Shown: positions 18,101-20,350 of the stretch, piece after piece
How the letters are laid out: each line of letters starts with the position of its first letter
Position numbering within the stretch: the first letter of the stretch is position 1
NCBI GenBank assembly: GCA_023449855.1
Contig: JAEXHR010000322.1
Span: 1-34,047, forward strand
Direction of reading: 5' to 3'
Length of the DNA: 34,047 nucleotides
From: Pseudomonadota bacterium
Lineage (GTDB): Bacteria; Pseudomonadota; Alphaproteobacteria; Rhizobiales; Xanthobacteraceae
Notes under the pieces: model-generated
What the model was told of the DNA's origin: nothing
Database searches by the model: none
What the model saw: only the letters and a program-made list of their open reading frames with translations
Position numbers and translations under genes: made by a program

Positions 18101-19621
18101 ACGATCACGCCCGTCAACGACAGGCCGACCGTCGCCACTGACGGGCCTATTTCTGTGGTCCACAACGAGATCAGGGAGATTGCCATCGTAGACCTTCTCG
18201 CAAATGACGTCGACGCCGATGGCGACACATTGTCGATCGTTTCGCTCGGCAAAGCCGCAACGGGAACTGTCGCGCTCGGGGCGGATGGATTTGTCCGTTA
18301 CACGCCGGATTTCGGCTATCAGGGCAACGACAGCTTCACCTACACGGTGAGCGACGGAGCGCTTACCGCTACTGCTACTGTAAGCCTGACGGTCGCCCGC
18401 GCTTTCGAAGGATGGGTTCAGGGGACGTCAGCTGCAAATATCATGTTCGGTAGAAACGGCGTCGCAAACAGCCTCTACGGGGCCAGCGGAAACGACATCA
18501 TCCACGGTGGCGATCAAGCCGATCGCCTCGCGGGTGGTGCTGGCACGGACACGCTCTACGGCTACGACGGCGACGACGAGTTCTGGGGCATGGACGGCAA
18601 CGACACGATCTTTGGCGGCGCAGGTGTCGATACGGCGTACTTCAACGGTCTTAAAGCGAGCTACTCGATTGTAACCACCGACGGTACCGTCAAGGTCAAG
18701 GACAACCAGACCACCGTGAACGGCAATGACGGTGTCGACACGCTCGCCAGCGTCGAGAGGCTGGTCTTCCGCAACGGTGAAACCTTGACCCTTGCCGCGC
18801 CTATTGTCATCGATCTCGACGGCGCCGGTATCGAAACCGTTGACGCGGCCCAGTCCTCCATCATGTTCGACATTGATGGGGACGGGTTCGCGGATCGCAC
18901 GAGCTGGATCGGGAAATCCGAAGCCTTCCTGTTCCGCGACCGCAATCGCGATAGCGTTATGAGCGGGATTGCCGAGATGAGCTTTATCGACGAAGCGGCC
19001 GAAGCTCGCTCTGACCTTGACGGTCTGCGCAGCCTCGACAGTAATGGCGACGGCATGATCTCCAGCAAGGACGAGCGGTTCGGCGAGCTCTATCTGTGGC
19101 AAGACCGGAACGCCGATGGCATCGTTCAGGCGGGCGAAGTTTTCTCTCTGACCAACGCCGGCATTCGCTCGCTGGATTTGGGGGCGACGGCCGTTGAGAG
19201 CAATTGGGCCTTGGGCAGCACCGTCGTCGTCAACCAGGGGACCTATACGCGGACGGACGGCACGCAGATGCGCTACGCAGACCTTGTCTTGACGGCCGTG
19301 AATGGCTCCAAGGGAGCAGAGGCTTCGGCGGCTCTCGCCTCTCTCGCTCTGGACAGGTCGCGCACGACGCAGACAGCGCCGGACGCGTTGGGTCAGCTCA
19401 CGGCGTCGCCTTCGGGTCAGCTGCAGAGCTGGGCGTCTCTCCTTGGGGCCGAGCTCAGCGGGACTGCGACCGAAGGCCATGATACTCAAAGGGGAGGCGA
19501 TAGCGCACGCGTTCTTGCCCTGATGCGACAGGACATGTCGACCTTCGGCGCGAAGAGCGGGGAGGGGGATGCGAACTGGCGCAAGGCGGACCAGCTCAGG
19601 CCGATGGACTTCTTCGCCTGA
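116..19621 (+). CDS. Giant RTX / cadherin-like repeat exoprotein, 5'-truncated
   Basis: This is a 6501-codon frame for a very large acidic calcium-binding surface or secreted protein, probably a type I secretion substrate and adhesin. Order by residue: 1-2260, RTX nonapeptides (GGxGxDxLxG type) alternating with haemolysin-type calcium-binding related modules (xxYRFxxGDGxDxI ... FADGTxW), with two jelly-roll inserts; 2261-2996, seven cadherin-like tandem-95 repeats; 2997-3493, a second RTX block; 3494-5031, about eleven tandem-95 repeats, two split by He_PIG-like inserts; 5032-6001, ten He_PIG/CADG repeats; 6002-6094, one more cadherin-like repeat; 6095-6228, RTX; 6229-about 6400, an EF-hand-like domain; then a tail ending MDFFA. 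There is no signal peptide, as expected for type I export. The nominal start is TTG at 116 with no Shine-Dalgarno, in mid-domain, so the true N-terminus is missing. No ABC exporter or membrane-fusion gene is in the window. Function as an adhesin is inferred. Confidence 0.9.
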   Translation: MSLTVNRGGYVDLVLSIAGSEDRITIEEGVNAEYNRIEQFRFADGSVKSLADIKARVTRLSGIMASGKVISGILSSAADETLDASAHTAGTFLNGDGGYDTLIGSKFADILIGGLGNDNLDGGGGADVYRFSAGFGQDVILELVEDGTNNVIEFDSSLIASNLIIEANVETGDDGSINFGKGRIRFSGADDRISFSDLDVLSEIRFADGMVLGRRQIADRAIPNQTVDRQANDLEKTSADGVNGTDADDYINGRDGEDVLTGGAGNDTLEGNGGADVLIGGTGSDVLSGGAGGDIYRFSRGDGEDRISDFVEEIAVNIVKFDATVEQAKVSVLTENADLTGTFYLSVAGSEDRIWIQRSERDPVISEFHFADGTVWKATDIEARLTYAQKPTITSSVNGTRMVGTAGSDVLTGTAGPDDIVGHSAVEWKPVGDNLLVNGSFEQWASNAVAGKGGYRATTLPGWIRLSGAEANSFLGVEIKASSYADVVTLDGGYWLDLDGKDDGIRDGDPRSNLHIAQDISDLQLGEILMVSFDSSRGNNTTSASFDVLWNGEVVAAVNRTFRAMERSSILLAAQQGKNRLEFRGTGYPDDYGAALDNVVLMRVTSAPSNMNGDDQLSGLGGDDIIRGDNGNDVISGGSGNDLLAGFGGRDTITGDSGNDDLSGGAGDDELFGGDGNDVYRFSKGDGQDKISDEAGDDRILFAAGITEGNVVVRLSSDFTTLVVTFTDSADRITISNGLADDGRAIESFVFADGVTWSLAQIQERARAATPNNDFIRGSLRSEILTGGAGDDHVLSQGNGDTLVGGPGNDILTGAEGADILIGGTGDDRLLGGDGNDVYRWGRGEGNDTIFDTGGIDRVELLRGITPDEIKVTAVDALTLVLQIRDTGEQLTLSKVLSTSANVIENIDFADGTIWSAPELRNQSFIGSKATDTIVGTTNADRIDGRGGNDRLDGDNGDDILLGGDGNDVLNGGGGADRLIGGPGDDRQTGGKGADTYVFAAGDGVDSIIDQGDDSINILRIEGYGLNAIRFGAQGRDLVIRFAGSTDRIIVLNTLGDSEADRIGAFEIVDDATTLSLTDIVTRLVDDVAVTGQWLVGGLGADVLVGGGGDDYLKGGAGADILSGGAGDDHFADVSADDAVDSLTGGIGRDIYYYLPVRDDGVTVVADVITDFAAGADGDIIRLSSSNPNPFEGGGILLAQLGSDTLVIRRSAAGPDQVLVRLLNVDATALTPANFDGLPIAIDNSISINDDDADHILNGSTLDDRIYGNGGADTISGFNGNDRLAGGADNDVIDGGLGNDLIAGQDGNDRIIGGAGSDVISGGSGDDIIIGYGDGSQPTDVDVFEGGTGDDKLYGGAGTDIYRFARGDGRDTIIDLGGTDRIEFATGISAADISVGQIGRDIELRIANDGGRIRVTGALNGTATIETIVFADGSAWDWSEVLSRSTITSAGDDTITLPVAFGRDLIVNGDFSQFLPADVLGYTGTSVRLRSVAGWTEANRRDFEYQTDSEGYWLDMEEFYAHMDIHQALNGLTAGQQLALQFDYKRPDGAPTSGLSVFWNGVSLTAMTVDNGEWQTATIFVTAAEGANALRFLSSGASSTAGVGLDNVHLYVVGSQPGGTLLGKAGNDTLQGGSGNDTLSGGTGGDLLIGATGDDTYLFARGDGQDAIRDTDGVNTLSFAAGILPAEVRVVSGPTNLVLEIIGTGDRIDLGTPARAGMGVSRVVFADGTIWNEATLIAMARAPTNGDDIIRGDELDNVLSGGAGDDLLVGNEGADTLDGGPGNDLLEGGAGDDTYLFGANGGHDRISDTGGNDTLVLAVGIGPSDIAVAQSRDGADFTLIVKATGARVTIENALTTGKIKTIRFADDTTWTTDELIARASSFADDVLTGDAGANVMIGGLGNDHLSGRAGNDTYRFARGDGSDVIDDKSSSAADRLEITGYAAAEISFHRFAADSDDVAIRFARTTDQIVIVDGLGANSAGIEAIVLADGTTFTVNDMRLAILASLSTDGNDVIIGTDAGDTLAGGKGSDLLRGGSGDDTYVYRRGDGDDRIEGVGAGADTVRLSDYNAGDIVSAVRAGPDSNDLVVTFSGVGDRIVLINALSSLNSPYSSLALRFADGTVWNRDAMRARVLSDIDSAGNDNAYGFDGADTFVVRAGDDLLSGGEGADLYQFGRGSGHDTIVDPGSSGADRVQLLDFASTEASVEQLYRGSEAIIIRFTGHATASLTVFDALSNDAKGIESYVFSDGVTWTKDTLRTVLGNRAPMALGDGFYSVTTGAEIVLKATDILRNDFDADGDTLTIVDVNAGGTGTATIDAQGNIRYMAANGYYGPATIRYTISDGHNGFATAAIDLRVRPLATAYADSGFTVAEDSSLVIRVERLLANDLDGDRMIVGQVYGAVNGSVSLSSDGNISFTPTANFNGTAEFTYVANTPEGGRAEAKVAIQVTPVNDAPVAHNDSASAIAEGASFTLDPRTLLANDADVDGEWLSIQSVQSNADVIATIGEDGLIHVAPRAYFWGNAYFDYTVVDLSGATSTARVSFTVTPVNDPPELHDDRFDTTDAGDPIREDNPIVIGSDRLLANDIEHDRDPMAVVAVRNSNGGTARLLENGTVLFTPFTDFNGDAWFEYQVDDGQGGTAWARATLVYQPVNDLPVARDDKYTSQALPMLRGFEDTAIEIPIIELLKNDFDPEGFSVRFESVGNAIHGDVQITEHGTIIFTPDADYWGEATFGYLVSDNEGAVDGGTVTLWFENVGDAPPVANRDTIYVNEDIPFVIPIATVLANDTDIDRDPIQFLGWRYATDVDLMRFGGEYTRKVNGIAEFDADGNLVFTPNRDATNSTGIVYRISDGAVGETEGYVDFIIVPSNDDPTVGEDVGFVTPLDAPLVFRVSDLLANDFDVEQADRDGDGIIDDDLDNPKRPRPTFVGIDGVYDADALALGQRNSIGEAAVIDWAGEKFIVVRFAPGFTGNVAVEYRIADTEGATDTGFALAHVAATYGGTLTGSSWPDYIGGTPVADFIKALAGHDYILAGDGNDRIEGGSGNDFIDAGSGDDWIDGGDGADHIDGGLGFDTISFESSDFAVRADLESRVGQGGYAQGDSYLGIEVVIGSHYADQIGGDAGGNLLEGRAGNDFLEGRAGDDTLRGGDGDDVLAGGAGADLLDGGAANDTADYSFGSVGVSISLTTGTAHGGDAEGDVLVDIENLTGTDADDTLEGDAGGNVLSGGRGNDTLIGGAGDDTLIGGRGADQLIGGGGSDIADYTLSAESVTVDMLNGAAGGGDALGDAFTGIEIVQGSHHNDVIRGDDGDNRIRGGRGADVIDGRGGFDIADYSSADGGISVNLGTGLGTAGEAAGDQLASIEMVVGSLWADQLTGSSGDDRFQGLRGNDLIAGGAGSDTYLFGFDDGRDVLVENGASGDLDRLVLSSAIAPKDVSVIRDGNDLLLEFERQDGILVDTVRVTNHFLGSETGIEEVVFANGIVWDRDRLDELQRLGRFNAADDIVRLGFEDKIVVIDPLTLMANDIEVGAGALTLVGVGHAVNATVRFREDGKIDFLGAQDFNGDGYFNYTVRDQFGRESSARVEVNLAPVNDAPTAVNDPMVYVIEDQVLRIRIDSLLANDFDVDGDAELEDLQLIEISPLTNDAGAAIDPFKDSDHRFTATNATANISGDYIEFRLRPDYFGPAGFVYTLRDRSGATSTARAEISVAPVNDAPRDRDTAHWIRLGLDTTITVADLMANTFDIEGDGFTFVGLHDGLDNNPGNNGSVVFDEATGRITFSPWDLGVASIEYDVIDARGAGATLTYHFKVRPLNDPPNANNDYGLRTLEDQILIIDPASLLANDTDENGDTLVIQSIARFADGGKVRLREDGKIEFRPTADYNGAAGFSYTISDGRGGTSSAYVNITVLPRNEGPILRNDLVTGLEDGSFFVIPAEAFGNDVEPDGDVLFFKRSSILGIVDHRFLSADYTVDAAMTDGSPLPSWLHFDPATMRFTGSPPVGMNPVSIDVWISDPANGRVFNTRFWLVEYEIAEGFDAKADVLDGYEIRSPFEVEYEFGATDLDAVTTVTATLANGTELPSWLTFDAATLSFTGRPPEGTTDPIGVRLTFSRPSAAGGDTLTFTDAMMLEPAQLPTGMTYDSHIALFDMKAGMVSASLIGGRPLPDWLIFDAATRVISRSGFEPDTDAQLARLQVVFTPSARTLPNGTYASTDRGFTLEFLVDPHGDLSAQIVAINEALEGDSYFAEQGLFALNLKGAGAITVSRESGAPLPDWLTFDPDTFSFAGSPPPAWIGAIPLRLDIAAGGGHPAMSVITEAVVDDTFEVIGISAKTLLSPEEIRLLVPADFNGTVVLRYDATDEKGGISQKPAFLFYDIKPMRERPDTALDDIAGREGETSRYAVIDLLRNDFDRDRDRLRVLSLGQPTNGKITIDLGHVEIAPPAGLGRAAGAVWTATLADGSALPTWLTIDSATGTLSGNIPLSVLATLDIRVSRTVDGITLSGVLTQRFDGNAGAYVVYKPTGSYSGDDAFSYIVTDDREGPSTGTAVVHVAPLYDPPTTVEDRVTAIEDTPLVIDPKTLLANDFDVDGNPVRFLGVANASYGTVTFDGTNTLFTPDHNFEGEASFEYIVTDDAHGSSTGKVKVTVVSTNRAPIAATDVFATVEDVPLEFTTAQLLGNDRDADGDTITFQSISRTAAGGRILELPDGRWQFVPNENVTGLVSLSYTVSDGRKPTTGTVTFNIAPVNDAPIANPDGAGRANDPLGVFRTKQDQSIVIDFAALIANDRDVEGDTFEIVEIFDADQGTVVRNGSTALFTPHAGYIGDAGFHYRVTDSLGASSAGYVTLLVAPIAPLPIPVSDAGFEMLEDSYLDIDPAALMANDYTPEGTTLTFVAIAGGQLLENGKYRITPEANFNGELVLRYFIKNEQDFAVSTTVTINVLPVADAPVAAPESLRMQEDSPLTLFASQLLANDSDADLQAIVLSRILETSGMTVTDLGFGQLRITPDANYNGAAWFDYEIEDSTGRTAKARVTIDILPVNDAPVIASIPVLKGTEDQRFNATFPATFVSDADGDALLVEVRGKGGVALPSWLQYDALTRTLSGDPPLNFNGALELEVAATDGSAQTIRDLIVSIAPVGDAPVLIAPIDDSEIDEDLPFALSLPTGAFSDPDGGALTLAVTLRDGSVLPNWMSVVAGVLVGTPPANFHGVIELKLTASDGSLSTSADFRFVVRAVNDAPFLMVAAKDRSARGGEALAFNLDGMFGDVDGDTLTITARLTDGAALPTWLVFDKARFTGTPPRDYDGVLDIEVVAADGSLSVSDTFRLTVEPGNAAPAVANPLADVMSPEDTAVLIGIPTGTFTDVDGDELTLSACLADGSALPNWLVFDGVSFTGMPPANFNGVFDIVVTANDGTLAASSSFRLTVAAVNDTPVVAVRLPDVSSPEDEPISFGIPAGSFADVDGDALTLTARMADGSALPDWLAFKDLAFAGMPPGNFNGAIDLEVLASDGVSSTASTFRLTIMPVNDAPFVSTLLPDIVLPRNVQVSIPIAGEIFRDVDGDTLTVTARLSNGNPLPYWLSLSNGRLFGKPPFNLTGVFDIEVSASDGTLTTSDSFRLTIKGTNAQPVVALPLPDVSSPEDTAISLVIPAGSFVDPDGNPLIYTAKLSSGASLPAWLLFDGHTFKGMPPANFNGALDIRVTASDGSLSANDVFRLSITPVNDAPTQVHPLSNVSVREDGPVWFTIPAGAFTDVDNSVLSYSARLADGSALPAWLKLSGTRFMGTPPANFNGVLDIVVTVSDDALTASGNFRLTIVPVNDAPALVTALPDIFSLEDQPVFLTIPAGSFFDVDNDKLTYSAKLLSGAALPAWLSFDGQTFRGTPPTNFNGALDIRVTARDGALSANDVFRLTIAPVNDAPVLVNPLADVTVQEDNAVSITFPYGSFSDVDSMRLTYTATLADGSALPTWLRVGNRSLRGTPPANFNGALDIRVTASDGSLSASGVLRLTITPVNDRPTVATDGPISVVHNEIREIAIVDLLANDVDADGDTLSIVSLGKAATGTVALGADGFVRYTPDFGYQGNDSFTYTVSDGALTATATVSLTVARAFEGWVQGTSAANIMFGRNGVANSLYGASGNDIIHGGDQADRLAGGAGTDTLYGYDGDDEFWGMDGNDTIFGGAGVDTAYFNGLKASYSIVTTDGTVKVKDNQTTVNGNDGVDTLASVERLVFRNGETLTLAAPIVIDLDGAGIETVDAAQSSIMFDIDGDGFADRTSWIGKSEAFLFRDRNRDSVMSGIAEMSFIDEAAEARSDLDGLRSLDSNGDGMISSKDERFGELYLWQDRNADGIVQAGEVFSLTNAGIRSLDLGATAVESNWALGSTVVVNQGTYTRTDGTQMRYADLVLTAVNGSKGAEASAALASLALDRSRTTQTAPDALGQLTASPSGQLQSWASLLGAELSGTATEGHDTQRGGDSARVLALMRQDMSTFGAKSGEGDANWRKADQLRPMDFFA
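1409..1927 (+). other. Jelly-roll-like domain 1 inserted in the RTX block (residues ~432-604)
   Basis: The segment begins LLVNGSFEQW and ends LDNVVLMRV. It also contains YWLDLDG, IAQDISDLQLGEILMVSFD and VLWNG. The NGSFE ... GW ... YWLD ... LxFD ... LDNVxL pattern recalls DUF642-like / galactose-binding jelly-roll domains. It lies between RTX nonapeptides (LTGTAGPDD before, NGDDQLSGLGGDD after), so it interrupts a calcium-binding roll. A carbohydrate-binding role is possible but not shown. Confidence 0.6.
4497..4954 (+). other. Jelly-roll-like domain 2 inserted in the RTX block (residues ~1461-1613)
   Basis: This is a second copy of the same fold pattern: LIVNGDFSQF, GW, YWLDMEE, HQALNGLTAGQQLALQFDYKR, SVFWNG, ANALRFLSSG and LDNVHLYVV. 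It aligns over its length with the domain at 1409-1927, but the nucleotide sequence is much more GC-rich. It too falls between an RTX start (SAGDDTITL) and nonapeptides (GKAGNDTLQGGSGND). Confidence 0.6.
6896..9103 (+). repeat. Cadherin-like tandem-95 repeat block A (seven repeats)
   Basis: Seven consecutive repeats of roughly 95-115 residues follow the pattern (N)DAPVAxxD ... EDxxxxIxxxxLLANDxDxDGDxL ... G ... xFTPxxxFxGxxxFxYxVxDxxG. They match the cadherin-like / bacterial Ig-like (Cadherin_5, 'tandem-95') family found in large adhesins. The acidic NDxDxDGD stretches are typical inter-domain calcium sites. The last repeat is atypical, with an inserted DRDGDGIIDDDLD loop near 8826. Confidence 0.82.
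9104..10594 (+). repeat. RTX block B with four GGDAxGD-type modules
   Basis: After a run of nonapeptides, four related modules follow. Their characteristic line is ADYS...VSxxLxTGxxxGGDAxGDxLxxIExxxGSxxxD, seen at FDTISFESS, NDTADYSFG, SDIADYTLS and FDIADYSSA. The block closes with one calcium-binding related module (DTYLFGFDDGRDVLVENG ... FANGIVW). This arrangement is common in secreted RTX proteins of alphaproteobacteria. Confidence 0.8.
10595..15208 (+). repeat. Cadherin-like tandem-95 repeat block B (about eleven repeats, two split)
   Basis: Repeats open with motifs such as DAPTAVNDPMVYVIEDQVLRI and close with F-x-P-x-x-F-x-G-x-x-x-F-x-Y-x-V-x-D. Two are interrupted. The repeat starting at 11834 has its two halves separated by about 1.1 kb of He_PIG-like domains (LPSWLHFD, LPSWLTFD, LPDWLIFD, LPDWLTFD). 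The repeat starting near 13234 has one such domain (LPTWLTIDSATGTLSG) between about 13426 and 13630. The last repeat, near 14930, leads directly into the ten-copy He_PIG array. Confidence 0.8.
15209..18118 (+). repeat. Ten-copy He_PIG/CADG repeat array, 97 residues (291 bp) per unit
   Basis: The array spans residues 5032-6001, that is 970 residues in ten units averaging exactly 97. Each unit runs DAPxVxxPLxDVxxxEDxxxxxxIPxGxFxDVDGDxLTxxAxLxDGSALPxWLxFDGxxFxGxPPxNFNGxxDIxVTAxDGxLxxxxxFRLTIxPVN. This is the putative-Ig / dystroglycan-type cadherin-like fold used as a spacer in adhesins. Copies 7, 9 and 10 are close at DNA level: the NFNGALDIRVTA segment starts at 17150, 17732 and 18023, offsets of 582 and 291 bp. 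Confidence 0.85.
18398..18799 (+). repeat. RTX block C, C-terminal
   Basis: A short run of nonapeptides (LYGASGNDIIHGG, LAGGAGTDTLYG, DGNDTIFGGAG) is followed by VDTAYFNGLKASYSIVTTDG and a VERLVFRNGETL segment. That last part resembles the short domain that commonly caps the final RTX roll of type I secreted proteins. Confidence 0.75.
18800..19290 (+). other. C-terminal EF-hand-like calcium domain of the giant protein
   Basis: The domain begins PIVIDLDGAGIETVD. It contains acidic loops DIDGDGFADRTSW, DRNRDSVMSG, DSNGDGMISSKDE and DRNADGIVQAGE; the last two fit EF-hand/dockerin-like calcium loops closely. The same V-I-D-L-D-G-x-G-[IV]-E-T opening is known from the C-terminal region of many large bacterial calcium-binding exoproteins. 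About 100 residues of low-complexity tail ending MDFFA follow and presumably carry the uncleaved type I export signal. Confidence 0.7.
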
Positions 19622-19641
19622 TGGAACATTAAACCTGCCGT

Positions 19642-19658
19642 GGCGCCCATCGGGCGCC
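19642..19658 (+). terminator. Possible terminator hairpin after the giant gene
   Basis: A 7-bp GC stem (GGCGCCC/GGGCGCC) with a 3-nt loop lies 20 nt after the stop codon. No T-run follows, so intrinsic termination is uncertain. Confidence 0.35.
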
Positions 19659-19903
19659 GCCGCGGGCTCTCTCCGAGCTCTTGCTCAGGGCCCTTCTACT
19701 GCCACGCGCAACACGTCTTCTAGGCGTCACGACACGAAAGTGATGCATTTGTCCTACACTTGAGAACGTATAAAGAACGCATCCTGGTTTGCAGCAGTCA
19801 ACAGCTGTATCCGGAAAACGAACATACTCTAACCTGAGACCCATCGTCCCTCCAATTTTCAGGAGAGCCTTTGGTTTTCAATCTGGCCCTATGCGGCCTG
19901 TTT

Positions 19904-20130
19904 CTACATAGCCATTTTCATTGCGAATTCACTGGGTGTGACCTTGCCCAGTGAAGAATGCGGTCTGTTCCGATTGTAGTCCCCTTCCATGCTGCGATTT
20001 CGATCCTCGCCTGCGTCAGTGACGAGAACAGTGCTTCGTTGAGGCATTTGTCACGAAAGCTGCCGTCGAAGCTTTCTACGAAGCCATTCTGCATGGGTTT
20101 GCCCGGTGTGATATAATGCCATTCCTCGCC
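19904..20130 (-). pseudogene. IS3-family transposase (OrfB) C-terminal remnant, frameshifted
   Basis: The minus strand reads EEWHYITPGKPMQNGFVESF, then DGSFRDKCLNEALF, SSLTQARIEIAAW, and after a one-base frame change DYNRNRPHSSLGKVTPSEFA, ending MKMAM and a TAG at 19904-19906. This is the conserved C-terminal part of the IS3-family integrase (DDE) core, including the final catalytic-Glu region (NGFVESF). The frame change is in the cccctt run near 19981-19986. A stop codon at 20131-20133 and unrelated sequence precede the fragment, so the N-terminal part and OrfA are gone. I could not identify terminal inverted repeats. It is an inactive remnant marking a past insertion between the giant gene and the chemoreceptor gene. 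Confidence 0.85.
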
Positions 20131-20133
20131 CTA

Positions 20134-20350
20134 CCAATTTGCGGAGAACAATGGCTGCAAGGCTACGTCGGCGAACTTCTTGACCTGTTAGCTCGTGTGG
20201 CTGGAGAGCCGAAGATGAAAGCGTCGGCAGTATCCGGCGCCCTTTTGCGTTTCTGATCTTCTCAAGAGCATTTAAGCACTTTTTTATCCATTCTCCTTAG
20301 CATTCAATGGGTGCTTGGGCGGCGTTACGCTGCGGGAGAGAGGTTAGGGC
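20134..20350. other. Leader region of the chemoreceptor gene
   Basis: No gene is recognised here. The stretch separates the IS3 remnant from the chemoreceptor start. It ends in a good Shine-Dalgarno run, GGGAGAGAGG at 20334-20343, seven bases before the ATG at 20351. I found no confident -35/-10 pair. Confidence 0.5.

Noticed and set aside
15209..18118. Regular 291-bp periodicity considered as a non-coding repeat or CRISPR array
   Set aside because: The unit is a whole number of codons encoding a protein domain, with divergent copies and no short identical repeats with spacers.
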